DNA of 23,631 bases from SSEF01 sp964398485 (GCA_964398485.1 CAYNMD010000013.1:1-23631), one strand, 5' to 3'. Shown: positions 12,816 through 22,102, numbered from the stretch's first letter. Numbers and translations: made by a program. Notes: generated by a model from the letters alone, not told the origin.

Positions 12816-14033
12816 CTACAGCTGTCCAGCTACATTATAAATCGGAAGCAGCACGCCTACTGTTAAAATTCCTACACCAAGCCCCAGTATCGATATCAAA
12901 ATTGGTTCAATCAATACTGAAAGATTTCTCGTCATCACTTCTACTTCTTGATCATAAAATCTTGCCACTCCAGAAAGTACCTCTGCTGTGGTTCCGGTAT
13001 CCTCACCGATCTTTACCATCTGACTTACGATTGATGGTATCTCTTTGGGATAACGAAAGAACACTGAGCTAATACTCCCCCCTGTCTTTACCTCCTCAGC
13101 TGCCTTGAGAATAATACTGGTATAGACATTATTTCCCACAATATCACTCGTAATCATGAGGGCACGTACTACCGGAATACCACCTTCGATGAGAGACCCA
13201 AAATTTCCAGCAAATCGTGCTACACAAACATTCTTTACCAAACGTTTAAATACCGGGGCCTTCAAAACAAGCCTATCCCATTCTTTCCGCCCGTTTTCTG
13301 ATCGAAAATAGTAGACCCCTCCCCCAATAAGCGCTGCGAGTCCTAAAAGAATTACCCACCAATAGGCATTCATAAAGGCACCGGCATTCATAAGAAAGGT
13401 AGTGTACCATGGTACATCAACTTCCAAATCCTGGATCAAAGCTGAAATTTTCGGGAGCATGAAGGTCATTACCAGAAAAGCGACAATTCCGGCCACACCA
13501 AATACGAAGGCAGGGTAAATAAGAACTCCTCGTACTTTTGAGGTAAGTTGATAATTCTTTTCTGTATTGTCCGCAACGAATTCTATTGATCGCTGCAATG
13601 TTCCAGAAACCTCACCTGCTCTCACGACGCTTACCACCATAAAGTCAAATACTTGGGGATGCTGTTCGAGGGCCTCGGAAAGCGACATACCATCTTCGAT
13701 ATCCTCCTTGATCTCCATAAGGACCAATCGAAAGTATTTGTTTTCCACCTGCATAGCTACCGTCTCAAGCGAAGTCACGACCGAGACTCTTGCTTGAATC
13801 AATGTCGCTAGCTGCCTAAAGGTAAGCATGATTTCTTTGGGTGACACTCTACCCTCCCAAAGTCTTTTGAAACTTTTTATAATCGAAAGCATGCCACCCC
13901 CCTCCTCTTTGACATCAAGAGGAATAAGCCCATTACGCTGAAGAATTTCAATAGCGAGCTCCCGAGAAACAGCGTCCACAAGCCCTTCTTTTATTTCGCC
14001 AGCTTCATTTTTAGCTCGAAAAGAGAACTTCAT
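12816..14033 (-). CDS. pilC: Type IV pilus inner membrane platform protein PilC
   Basis: The product of about 405 residues has two GspF-type helical domains, each followed by hydrophobic helices: VLIYPAFVFGVAGIVAFLVMTF, a hydrophobic pair around WWVILLGLAALIGGGVYYF, and ISILGLGVGILTVGVLLPIY at the C-terminus. Family motifs are LTFRQLATLIQARV and VSVVRAGEVSGTL in the first domain, and FAGNFGSLIEGGIPVVRAL and VKIGEDTGTTAEVL in the second. PilC sits in the plasma membrane under the growing fibre and is driven by PilB and PilT. ATG at 14033 is preferred over an upstream TTG at 14039. It follows pilT by 27 bases. Confidence 0.96.
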   Translation of the reverse strand: MKFSFRAKNEAGEIKEGLVDAVSRELAIEILQRNGLIPLDVKEEGGGMLSIIKSFKRLWEGRVSPKEIMLTFRQLATLIQARVSVVTSLETVAMQVENKYFRLVLMEIKEDIEDGMSLSEALEQHPQVFDFMVVSVVRAGEVSGTLQRSIEFVADNTEKNYQLTSKVRGVLIYPAFVFGVAGIVAFLVMTFMLPKISALIQDLEVDVPWYTTFLMNAGAFMNAYWWVILLGLAALIGGGVYYFRSENGRKEWDRLVLKAPVFKRLVKNVCVARFAGNFGSLIEGGIPVVRALMITSDIVGNNVYTSIILKAAEEVKTGGSISSVFFRYPKEIPSIVSQMVKIGEDTGTTAEVLSGVARFYDQEVEVMTRNLSVLIEPILISILGLGVGILTVGVLLPIYNVAGQL

Positions 14034-14060
14034 ACTCAACGAAAACCATCTGAGGATTAT

Positions 14061-15149
14061 TTACTGAACTTCTGCCCGACCCACCAGCATTTTGAAATAA
14101 TCACGATTTTTGGCATACGCCATCGCATCCTGAGGACTCACTACCCCTCGTCGAACAAGATCAGCCAATGATCGATCCAGTGAGATCATACCTTCCTTAA
14201 GACTTGTCTCAATGACCGAGTCAATCTGATGAGTCTTGTTTTCCCGAATCAGATTCTCCACCGCATGATTCATAAACATAATCTCAAGCGCCGGTACTCG
14301 ACCACCAGAAAGCTGTGGCAGGAGGCGCTGCGAAACAACACCGAGGAGTACATTGGCGAGCTGTAATCGAATCTGATTCTGTTGATGAGCAGGGAAAACA
14401 TCAATAATACGATCAATTGTCTGTGGGGCATCATTGGTATGCAGAGTAGCAAAGATAAGGTGACCCGTCTCAGCTGCTGTCATAGCTGTAGCAATAGTAT
14501 CCAAATCTCGAAGTTCTCCGAGAAGTACCACGTTCACATCTTCACGAAGTACAGCCCGAAGCGCCGAAGAGAAAGTCTTGGCGTCTCTCCCTACTTCACG
14601 CTGATTGATAATGCAACGATCCTGGACATACACAAACTCGATCGGGTCCTCAATGGTAACAATATGCTTTTCCTGCGTTCGATTAATATAATCAACCATG
14701 GCAGCCAATGTCGTTGATTTTCCATGGCCCACCGGGCCAGTCATCAGAAAGAGTCCTTGCGAGGCCTGAGTGAAACCATACAGAGAATTGGGAAGCCCAA
14801 GCTCCTCAAGGGTATGAATTTTGCTAGAAACAAAGCGCATAGCAATAGAAACGGCTCCCTTCTGAAAAAAGACGTTCACACGAAAACGCGATTTGTCATC
14901 AGGACTATAAGAAAGATCTGTTTGACCATCAGCCATTAGTTCCTCTCTCTTATCATCAGTCAAAAGAACATCGCTCATTGCCTTCGTATCATGAGCAGTT
15001 AAGACACCCTCCTTTGTGAGAGGGATGAGTTTGCCATTTACACGCAGTGTTGGATATCGGCCAAGCACCAGGTGTAAATCGGAAGCGCCTTGTTGACCAA
15101 CAAAATTCAAAAGATCTTTAAGCTTTTTTTCAGCTTCGAGTTTCTCCAT
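14061..15149 (-). CDS. pilT: Pilus retraction ATPase PilT
   Basis: The 362-residue protein is a hexameric secretion-type ATPase that depolymerises pili. The Walker A is GPVGHGKSTT (about residues 135-144), with the two variable positions V and H in place of the common T and S. The Walker B region is LLGELRDLDT (about residue 210), followed by the His box GHLIFATLHTNDAPQTIDR. The C-terminal NLIRENKTHQI corresponds to the AIRNLIRE retraction motif that separates PilT from PilB. No N-terminal GspE domain or tetracysteine is present, as expected for PilT. Presence of PilT argues for retractile pili rather than a type II secretion system. Confidence 0.96.
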   Translation of the reverse strand: MEKLEAEKKLKDLLNFVGQQGASDLHLVLGRYPTLRVNGKLIPLTKEGVLTAHDTKAMSDVLLTDDKREELMADGQTDLSYSPDDKSRFRVNVFFQKGAVSIAMRFVSSKIHTLEELGLPNSLYGFTQASQGLFLMTGPVGHGKSTTLAAMVDYINRTQEKHIVTIEDPIEFVYVQDRCIINQREVGRDAKTFSSALRAVLREDVNVVLLGELRDLDTIATAMTAAETGHLIFATLHTNDAPQTIDRIIDVFPAHQQNQIRLQLANVLLGVVSQRLLPQLSGGRVPALEIMFMNHAVENLIRENKTHQIDSVIETSLKEGMISLDRSLADLVRRGVVSPQDAMAYAKNRDYFKMLVGRAEVQ

Positions 15150-15209
15150 AAAATGTTCGTTTGTATTTTCTTCCTAACTCACTGTAACATTAATTCTCAT
15201 TTCATTCAC

Positions 15210-16934
15210 CTACTCTTCATCTACGAGAGTACCCTCAGTGACTCGCTCAACTTCGGCAATAGTGGTAATACCCTTAAGTACTTTAAGGAAACCATCCTGC
15301 TTCATGGAGAGCATGCTTTGTCTTTGTGCTTCTTTTTTGAGTTCGTTTTCATTACCCGCTTTGTCCGTTACCACCACTTTAGCCTCATCAGTGATCTCAA
15401 ATACCTCATAGATGGCAATACGCCCTTTGTATCCGGAGTGCCCGCATTGTTTACAACCCTTACCCTGATAAGCAATAATTGGGTCATTTTGCGTAAGCTC
15501 ATAGGCTTCTAACTCTGATGGATCAATAGCAAGACGAATAGCCTCGAGCTGTTTTACCATTCCTGGTGTAAGTTTGATCGGCTCTTTGCATTCAGCACAG
15601 ATTCTCCGAACCAAACGCTGAGCTGCCAAAGCTTGTATTGATGCCGCCAACAAAAAGGGCTCTGCTCCCATATCCAAAAGTCTCGGTAGGGCCTTGATAG
15701 CATCATTGGTATGAAGCGTGGAAAGCACCAGGTGTCCGGTGAGTGCCGCATGGATGGCTAGTTCACCAGTCTCCTCATCGCGAATTTCACCAACCATAAT
15801 AACGTTAGGGTCTTGACGCAAAATTGATCGCAACCCTGAAGCAAACGAGTAGCCAATTTCTGGACGGATCTGACTCTGATTGACCCCATCCATAAAATAT
15901 TCGACTGGGTCCTCTAGCGTGATAATATTTCTTTCCTCTTTATTAAGAATAGAGAGAAAGGCATATAAAGTAGTAGACTTTCCTGATCCAGTTGGTCCAG
16001 TAATGAGGATAATGCCATATGGCTCACGAATTTTTCTCGTTAATACTTCTCGGTTTCTTCCCCAAAGACCAAGCATATCAAGGTCGGCCATGTTGTTTGA
16101 CTTGTCGAGAATACGCATTACTGCCTTCTCCCCTTCAATAACAGGTAGAGTTGAAACACGAAGGTCAATGGTCTTACTCTCCAATACAACGCGAAAACGA
16201 CCATCTTGAGGCTTGCGCTTCTCATCAATTTTTAGATTAGATAGTATCTTGATACGTGAAAGTACTGCTCGGCCAACATCCATAGGAAATATCAGCGTTG
16301 ACCTGAGAATACCATCAATACGAAATCGAACTCGATAGCTCCCATCCACAGGCTCAATATGAATATCACTCGCTCGTCCATCAATAGCATGCTTTACAAT
16401 AACATCCACCAGCTTAGCAATAGGCGCGTCCTGAAAAAGCTCATTAGCAACTTTCACCGGCGATGATTCGTCAACAGCAAGAACTTGCTCTTTCTTTAGA
16501 GAAAGAATAGCTTCTTCCAAAGCTTTATCTGCTCCGGAGTACTGTTTAAGAATTTGGAGAAATATTTCCTCTGAAACTAATGAAACCTCTATTCCCAATC
16601 GCTCTTTTTCAGCAATAAAACGCAAAACATTGAGGGCCTCAAAATCCTGAGGGTTCACCATGGCGACCGATAAAACATTATCTTTTTTCTCATAGGCCAC
16701 CATGCGATATTTGATGGCTGTTTCCTCTGGAATAAGAGCAAGAATTGTCTTATCGACTGTCTGAGGCATTTCTGCCAAAAAAGAAACTCCGATATCCTGA
16801 GCTGCTTTAGAAAGTTCCTGTAGACTTTGTCCAAATGAAGGAACATTAGAGGGGGCAGAACCGGATTGTGACTGTGCCGACAAAGAATCACTCTCTTCTA
16901 GTTTTGTTTGGGTAGGCAAAGGCGAAGTATCCAT
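15210..16934 (-). CDS. pilB: Pilus extension ATPase PilB
   Basis: The protein of about 574 residues powers pilin assembly. An N-terminal GspE-type domain (LAEMPQTVDKTILALIPEE and following) precedes the ATPase core: Asp-box region VEPVDGSYRVRFRIDG, Walker A ITGPTGSGKSTTLY (about 308-321), LEDPVEYFMDGVNQSQI, Walker B IMVGEIRDEETGE (about 380) and the His box GHLVLSTLHTNDA. The zinc tetracysteine is CAEC (about 445) with CKQC (about 495), followed by GYKGRIAIYEVF. The ATG at 16934 is chosen over a TTG at 16973 that would overlap pilO. Confidence 0.95.
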   Translation of the reverse strand: MDTSPLPTQTKLEESDSLSAQSQSGSAPSNVPSFGQSLQELSKAAQDIGVSFLAEMPQTVDKTILALIPEETAIKYRMVAYEKKDNVLSVAMVNPQDFEALNVLRFIAEKERLGIEVSLVSEEIFLQILKQYSGADKALEEAILSLKKEQVLAVDESSPVKVANELFQDAPIAKLVDVIVKHAIDGRASDIHIEPVDGSYRVRFRIDGILRSTLIFPMDVGRAVLSRIKILSNLKIDEKRKPQDGRFRVVLESKTIDLRVSTLPVIEGEKAVMRILDKSNNMADLDMLGLWGRNREVLTRKIREPYGIILITGPTGSGKSTTLYAFLSILNKEERNIITLEDPVEYFMDGVNQSQIRPEIGYSFASGLRSILRQDPNVIMVGEIRDEETGELAIHAALTGHLVLSTLHTNDAIKALPRLLDMGAEPFLLAASIQALAAQRLVRRICAECKEPIKLTPGMVKQLEAIRLAIDPSELEAYELTQNDPIIAYQGKGCKQCGHSGYKGRIAIYEVFEITDEAKVVVTDKAGNENELKKEAQRQSMLSMKQDGFLKVLKGITTIAEVERVTEGTLVDEE

Positions 16935-16956
16935 GTGCGTCAACCAAAATGGCAAA

Positions 16957-17739
16957 TTACGGCATTTTTTCAAATGGATTAGAGCGGCCTGTCGTAGGAA
17001 TAGTTAAATCACTTACTGGACTATTAATAAAATCCGCAAGCTGATTAGCGCTCGAGTAGTCAAGAGACTCCGATTGAAACAATGGATGATGAAGCACGTT
17101 TCCAGCGCGCTTTTGTGGAATATAGCGGAAATCAAGTGACATGGACCCCTCAAGAAAATTATCAGGAATGGACTCACCTTCTTTTTCTGTCTTCAGGGTA
17201 ATCTCTTGAACAGAGAAGGAGTTCATTACCCTGAAGCGATCAGTTCGATACAATCGTTCAAAAAAACCACGAATACTCTCATAGGTACCCATTACCGTCA
17301 CATCCACCTTATAGCTCTTTGGCGGCTCGACTATTGGCTCAGTGTTACTAAGAATATCGACTTCTTCACTAGCCATTGATTCATCCTGAGCCGAAGAAAC
17401 ACTCTTCTTTTTATTTTCCTGCTCAACCAAAGAAATCTTGGTAACTATCACTCCTGACTGTTGGGCAAGAAAGTTTACCATATCCACTGCCCTTTCTTGA
17501 TCTACTTTATCTGGATAGTATCTCTTTATAAGAAGCTCCGTTTCCTTCCTTGAATCAAGAGAGGAGGACATATTTTGGATATTTGCTGCCACCGTCTCTA
17601 TTTTTGAAAGAGCCTCTTGTTTCGTTGACTCTATCGCTCTTTGTTCCAAAATACTCATAACATCCGGCTGAATAAACATCACTGCCAAAATGAGAGAAAG
17701 ACCAACGATAGTAGGAAAAACAAGTAACTTAAGACCCAT
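16957..17739 (-). CDS. pilO: Pilus assembly protein PilO-like, with a PilP-like C-terminal motif
   Basis: The 260-residue protein has one N-terminal membrane helix (about residues 5-24), a coiled-coil segment (about 30-65) and a ferredoxin-like domain around SYKVDVTVMGTYESIRGFFERLYRTD, all typical of PilO. PilO pairs with PilN on the outside of the membrane and, through PilN and PilM, connects to the motor. The tail ends TTGRSNPFEKMP. GRxNPF/GRxDPF is better known from PilP-type lipoproteins, so the tail may do part of that job in a cell without outer membrane or secretin. It lies between pilN (13 bases) and pilB (22 bases). Confidence 0.85.
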   Translation of the reverse strand: MGLKLLVFPTIVGLSLILAVMFIQPDVMSILEQRAIESTKQEALSKIETVAANIQNMSSSLDSRKETELLIKRYYPDKVDQERAVDMVNFLAQQSGVIVTKISLVEQENKKKSVSSAQDESMASEEVDILSNTEPIVEPPKSYKVDVTVMGTYESIRGFFERLYRTDRFRVMNSFSVQEITLKTEKEGESIPDNFLEGSMSLDFRYIPQKRAGNVLHHPLFQSESLDYSSANQLADFINSPVSDLTIPTTGRSNPFEKMP

Positions 17740-17752
17740 AGAATCACTAATA

Positions 17753-18301
17753 TTATGGATTGGTAGAGTTTACTGCTTTTTCTTGAACCACAATTGAAAA
17801 CTTGATAGTACCAGTCTCATCATACACAATACTTTCTACTCGGACACTTTCTATTACATCAACACGTTTAAAGACGAGCATCTGTTGAGCAATCTCTTTT
17901 AAAGAACGAGCTACTCCCTCAACCAAAACCTGATGATTGGTGCGGTTGTATTGAAAGTTTGTCAATCGAACAGAGGCCAAAGTATTTTCCTCGACTAAAC
18001 CAAGTATATCTGCTGGATTAGGCTCTGATTGTATATGACTCCCTATAGCCGTCATCCGGTCAGAAAAATCAACCAGTCGATCTATCGATTGCCCTTTGAG
18101 AGTAGCTGTCTTTTGGGTAATAAGCGTATCGAGCTCTGTCATTTTTGTCTCCAGGGTACCAACATACCACCGAATCCCCACTGTAGCGATAGCAAGCAGC
18201 ACCAAGATAACGATACTGACAATAAGACCCCTATCAAAAAACTTGACTTGAGCCTGAGCTTGTTTTTCCTGTATTGACTGAGAAAGATTTATGCCTGACA
18301 C
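17753..18301 (-). CDS. pilN: Pilus assembly protein PilN-like
   Basis: The 182-residue bitopic protein starts with a short cytoplasmic tail (MSGINLSQSIQEKQAQAQ), where PilN normally contacts PilM. The classic INLLP is reduced to INLSQS. A membrane helix spans about residues 27-47, then a coiled coil (LETKMTELDTLITQKTA) and a PilN/PilO-type fold with VRLTNFQYNRTNHQVLVEGVA. Assignment relies strongly on position between pilM (24 bases upstream) and pilO (13 bases downstream). Confidence 0.82.
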   Translation of the reverse strand: MSGINLSQSIQEKQAQAQVKFFDRGLIVSIVILVLLAIATVGIRWYVGTLETKMTELDTLITQKTATLKGQSIDRLVDFSDRMTAIGSHIQSEPNPADILGLVEENTLASVRLTNFQYNRTNHQVLVEGVARSLKEIAQQMLVFKRVDVIESVRVESIVYDETGTIKFSIVVQEKAVNSTNP

Positions 18302-18325
18302 ACTTTTTTTATTTTTATGGATATT

Positions 18326-19471
18326 TTACCCTCCAATTTTCATATTCATTTTTTCTTTCATCCATTTGAACCAATAACGTATTGATTCTTTGGATGTTGG
18401 GATCTGAATACGACGCTCGACGCCTCTCAAGGCAAGACCAAGCGCCACAGAGTAGGAAGTGCCCATTCGCTGGATAGCGGACTGTAATTTCTGATCATAA
18501 CGTATACCGCTCCACGGATTTGCTACTGCCGCTGGTATCCCCAAAGCACTCTCGAAATATTGAGAAAGACCCGTCATACCAGCTGTCCCACCAGAAAGAA
18601 TTATACCATGAATTTTTTTTGCTTGAGGATTTTTCACTTCTCGTGACTGGAGCATTCTCCTTACCTCGCTCATAATCATCTCAAGTGGCAAAAAAGTTAT
18701 CCTAGATTCGGCCTGAGTCAAAAAATCTTTAGAACTTTTCTTGAGAGACTCTGCTCGATCGAAACTTATGTTTAGACTCTCCATAAGGGTACGAGTAATA
18801 TCGCGGCCTCCTACATCCAAATTTCGATTCATCTTAACTAGTTTGTTCTCAACCAAAACAAAGTTCGTGGCTCGTGAACCGATATCAATGACCAAGTAGG
18901 CCTCTTCTGGATCATGGACTGTTGAACGGACCATAGAGAAGGTCTCTAGCTCAAGCAGCTGCATATCATACCCCACTGAACGAATATAACTCTCGTAACG
19001 TTCAACTTCTTTATTCAGTGCCGCTACCAAAAGTACTTCAAGTTTTTTGACTTGATTACCAGTTTCTTCAGAGAGCACCATCCGCTCGCCTACCACCTCC
19101 CAAGAAAGGGCTACTTCATGGAGGGGCGAGGGGATATACTTGTGTGATTCAAACTGAATAGCACTTTCAAGCTCCTTCTCACTCATCTGCGGAAAATCAA
19201 CCAGAGAAACCAGGCCAATAAAAGCTGGCATAGCCACATACACCTCTTTTGTTTTGGGACTAACCTTCTCTAAGAGCGCTCGAAGAAAGATCGTTATTTG
19301 AGCATCGTAATCACCCTGGTCATCACCTCGTAATGCCTCAAGAATAGACAAATTTATCTCCCCATAGTTAAGGAGCACTGGTTCCCTTTTCTCCACGCCG
19401 AGCTCAACCACTTTAATAGAGGAAGTGCCAAAATCAACACCAAGATAGGTTTTGTTTGAGAAACTAAACAT
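18326..19471 (-). CDS. pilM: Actin-like ATPase PilM
   Basis: The 381-residue protein has the actin/FtsA fold signatures: phosphate-1 YLGVDFGTSSIKVVEL (about residues 9-24), LVSLVDFPQMSEKELESAIQFE typical of PilM, phosphate-2 YLVIDIGSRATNFVLVE, and the adenosine motif ILSGGTAGMTGLSQYF. PilM is a cytoplasmic ring component that binds the PilN tail and couples the membrane complex to the ATPases. It is the first gene of the pilus operon, divergent from clpC. A TAAAAT box (19490-19495) lies 18 bases before the ATG. Confidence 0.93.
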   Translation of the reverse strand: MFSFSNKTYLGVDFGTSSIKVVELGVEKREPVLLNYGEINLSILEALRGDDQGDYDAQITIFLRALLEKVSPKTKEVYVAMPAFIGLVSLVDFPQMSEKELESAIQFESHKYIPSPLHEVALSWEVVGERMVLSEETGNQVKKLEVLLVAALNKEVERYESYIRSVGYDMQLLELETFSMVRSTVHDPEEAYLVIDIGSRATNFVLVENKLVKMNRNLDVGGRDITRTLMESLNISFDRAESLKKSSKDFLTQAESRITFLPLEMIMSEVRRMLQSREVKNPQAKKIHGIILSGGTAGMTGLSQYFESALGIPAAVANPWSGIRYDQKLQSAIQRMGTSYSVALGLALRGVERRIQIPTSKESIRYWFKWMKEKMNMKIGG

Positions 19472-19489
19472 ACAAACATTTTCTTCCCT

Positions 19490-19498
19490 ATTTTATCA
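19490..19498 (-). promoter_or_regulatory. Extended -10 box of the pilM operon
   Basis: TGATAAAAT on the minus strand, 18 bases before the pilM ATG. The -35 region is poor. Confidence 0.4.
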
Positions 19499-19537
19499 CA
19501 GACTCTCAAAAAATGCCCGCAAAAATTGATCGCTTCC

Positions 19538-19546
19538 TGGTATACT
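19538..19546 (+). promoter_or_regulatory. Upstream extended -10 box for clpC
   Basis: TGGTATACT on the plus strand, 69 bases before the clpC ATG. A -35 box at 17 bases is not convincing. Confidence 0.4.
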
Positions 19547-19577
19547 GTTGCTACACAATGGCACTCACTAAACTTAC

Positions 19578-19606
19578 TTGACGTGCTCACCTAAAACACG
19601 TACCAT
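19578..19606 (+). promoter_or_regulatory. Proximal promoter of clpC
   Basis: TTGACG, 17-base spacer, TACCAT. The -10 box ends 9 bases before the ATG at 19616, so a transcript from here would be essentially leaderless; no ribosome site precedes the ATG. A small inverted repeat (ACGTG/CACGT) lies within the spacer region. No CIRCE or CtsR-type operator was recognised. Confidence 0.45.
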
Positions 19607-19615
19607 AAAACGTCT

Positions 19616-22102
19616 ATGATTTTTTCCTCTCCCATTAGTCGCCATCTTTCCCTCCATGCTCGCCACACACTCAAGGAGGCCCGGGATATTGCTCTCTATA
19701 CAAAAAGTAGCAGTATTGAATCTCGTCATCTCCTTCTTGCTATTGCTCTTGAAAATGGCAGTCTCGGCAGTATCCTCCTGGAAAATATCGGCCTAAAAAA
19801 AGACACCCTTGGCAAAAGCTGTCTAAAGAAAAATGCACGCTCGCTTCAAAAGAAAAAAAGTGGACTATCACTCCCCCTCTCTCCTGAAATCCAAGAGATT
19901 ATTAAGCGGGCCTTTTTTATTGCGAGCGAAAACGGTTACCCCTACGTGGGTACTGAGCACCTCATGGGAGCCCTTCTTCTTTCTGAGGACACGTTTATTC
20001 AAAGCCTCCTCAAAGAATTCGAGATCGATCAAGAGAAGATACACACCCTCATAGAGTCTCATCTTCATTTTGAACAATTCCCTCAGATGGCACGAATGTT
20101 TGAGATGCCAGACACGCTCACTACAGAAAACCAGGACGGAAGCACCACCCCTCTCCTAGATCAATACACCGTTGATCTCAAAAAAGAAGCTGAGAAAAAT
20201 CCAACCCCTGTTATCGGTCGGGAACGAGAATTGGAACGACTCATGCAGATTCTCGGGCGTAAGGAAAAACGAAATGCCCTCCTCATTGGTGAGCCAGGTG
20301 TTGGAAAAACAGCCCTTGTCACGGCACTCGCCACTCGCATCCAGTCAGGAAAAGTAGGCTCGCTTCTTCATGGAAAGTCCATTCGCAGTCTTGATCTTGC
20401 CCTTTTAGTTGCGGGTACCAGTTTTCGTGGTGAATTTGAGAGTAGACTCAAAGAACTCCTCAAAGAGGTCAAAAATCATGGCAAGATTGTCCTCTTTATT
20501 GATGAAATACATACACTCGTTGGGACTGGGAATACTCAAGGAGGATTAGACGCTGCCAACATTCTCAAACCCGCTCTCGCCCGGGGAGAGTTTCAGTGCA
20601 TCGGAGCCACTACCTTGAGCGAATACAAACGACATCTCGAAAAAGACGCTGCACTTGATCGACGGTTCCAAACAATTGTTGTCAAAGAGCCCACCCTCAG
20701 TGAAGCTCAGGCTATCATTTCAGCAGCCGCACCTTATTACACAACCTATCACCGTGTTATTTTTCCTCAACCTATTCTTGAAGAAGCCATCACCCTTTCA
20801 GAGAGATTTATCCCTGAGCGTTTTCTTCCTGATAAGGCCCTTGATCTCATAGATGAAGCTGGAGCGCTCGTTCGTAGTCGCAACGAATACCGAAAGACCC
20901 CTTCGCTTCTTCACTCACTTGAACAAAAAGTATCCTCACTTGAGAGACAGAAGACTGAGCTTATCGAAGCAGGCTCCTATGATCAAGCACTCGCTCTCGA
21001 AAAAAAGCTCCAAATACTACAGCGCACAACCATAAAAACTCTCGAAAAAACCCTCGGGAACAATGTGAGCGATTCCAATCTTCCGGAAGTCACTCATGAT
21101 GATCTTATCACTGTACTAGCCAACATAACCCGTATCCCCAAAGAACAGCTGGGTCACGAATCCCCTGCTGCTAAAGTAAAACGTCTCCAAAAAAGCCTCC
21201 AGCAGCTTTTCATTGGACAAAGCGAGGCACAAACAGCCGTACTTCGCGTTATCACCCGATCACTTTCCTCTATTCGAGACCCAAGAAAACCACTCGGGTC
21301 ATTCTTCCTCATGGGTCCGACTGGGGTCGGCAAAACCTATCTTGCCCAAGTACTGGCTCGAGAATTTTTTGGTGATGAACAATCCCTCATTCGACTCGAC
21401 ATGAGTGAATTCATGGAGCGTCATTCGACCGCTCAACTCCTCGGTGCCCCCGCAGGGTATATTGGCTACGGAGATGGAGGAAAACTCACCGAAGCTGTCA
21501 GACGTAGGCCTTATTCCATTATCCTTTTTGATGAAATTGAAAAGGCACATCCAGATGTCGCTAATCTCCTCCTCCAAATTCTTGATGAAGGTGTACTGAC
21601 TGATGCCGAAGGAAGACAGGTCTCCTTCCGTAATACCCTCATCTTCATTACTTCAAATATTGGTACCGAGAGCTTTAATCAGGCAGCAAAAATAGGTTTT
21701 GCTTCAACTTCTCATCAAGCAAGAGACCTCGCCTTTGAAACCATTCGGAACAACGTCCTCCAAGAGCTCAAAGAAGTAATGCGTCCGGAACTCATTGCAA
21801 GACTCGATGAAATACTCGTATTCGAACCTCTCAGTGAAGTATCACTCAAAAAAATTGCCCGTCAAGAACTTTCTCTCCTTCAGAAACGCCTCCTTATCCA
21901 AGGTATCCACCTTACTGTAAAACCCACTGTTCTTGATCATCTCGTTCAAATAGCTCTTGAACGCAAGCAAGGAGCTCGCTCTATCAAAAAGACTATCCGT
22001 AGCACTATTGAGTTTCTCATAGCTCAAATGCTCATGGAGTCTCCAGTGCCTAAAAAAATTACCCTTACTCTCAGGCATGGAACCATCAGTACTGAAAAGT
22101 AA
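19616..22102 (+). CDS. clpC: ATP-dependent Clp protease ATPase subunit, ClpC type
   Basis: The 828-residue AAA+ unfoldase has a double Clp-N domain (about residues 10-150), AAA module 1 with Walker A GEPGVGKT (225-232) and Walker B LFIDEIHTLVG, a short middle coiled coil (about 425-475, including a UVR-like GSYDQALALEKKLQIL), and AAA module 2 with Walker A GPTGVGKT (about 567-574), GAPAGYIGYGDGG and Walker B ILFDEIEKAH. An IGF loop (KIGFAST, about residue 691) is the usual ClpP docking tripeptide, so it should feed ClpP rather than act as a ClpB disaggregase; the short middle domain agrees. It is divergent from pilM and overlaps comF by 26 bases. Confidence 0.94.
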   Translation: MIFSSPISRHLSLHARHTLKEARDIALYTKSSSIESRHLLLAIALENGSLGSILLENIGLKKDTLGKSCLKKNARSLQKKKSGLSLPLSPEIQEIIKRAFFIASENGYPYVGTEHLMGALLLSEDTFIQSLLKEFEIDQEKIHTLIESHLHFEQFPQMARMFEMPDTLTTENQDGSTTPLLDQYTVDLKKEAEKNPTPVIGRERELERLMQILGRKEKRNALLIGEPGVGKTALVTALATRIQSGKVGSLLHGKSIRSLDLALLVAGTSFRGEFESRLKELLKEVKNHGKIVLFIDEIHTLVGTGNTQGGLDAANILKPALARGEFQCIGATTLSEYKRHLEKDAALDRRFQTIVVKEPTLSEAQAIISAAAPYYTTYHRVIFPQPILEEAITLSERFIPERFLPDKALDLIDEAGALVRSRNEYRKTPSLLHSLEQKVSSLERQKTELIEAGSYDQALALEKKLQILQRTTIKTLEKTLGNNVSDSNLPEVTHDDLITVLANITRIPKEQLGHESPAAKVKRLQKSLQQLFIGQSEAQTAVLRVITRSLSSIRDPRKPLGSFFLMGPTGVGKTYLAQVLAREFFGDEQSLIRLDMSEFMERHSTAQLLGAPAGYIGYGDGGKLTEAVRRRPYSIILFDEIEKAHPDVANLLLQILDEGVLTDAEGRQVSFRNTLIFITSNIGTESFNQAAKIGFASTSHQARDLAFETIRNNVLQELKEVMRPELIARLDEILVFEPLSEVSLKKIARQELSLLQKRLLIQGIHLTVKPTVLDHLVQIALERKQGARSIKKTIRSTIEFLIAQMLMESPVPKKITLTLRHGTISTEK

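Noticed and set aside
9547..19471. Type II secretion system instead of type IV pilus
   Set aside because: A PilT-type retraction ATPase and a PilM actin-like protein are present, and no secretin or GspC/GspL-type genes are seen.
19472..19615. CIRCE or CtsR heat-shock operator upstream of clpC
   Set aside because: Only a GCACTC half-site and a 5-bp ACGTG/CACGT repeat are present; neither matches the full operators.
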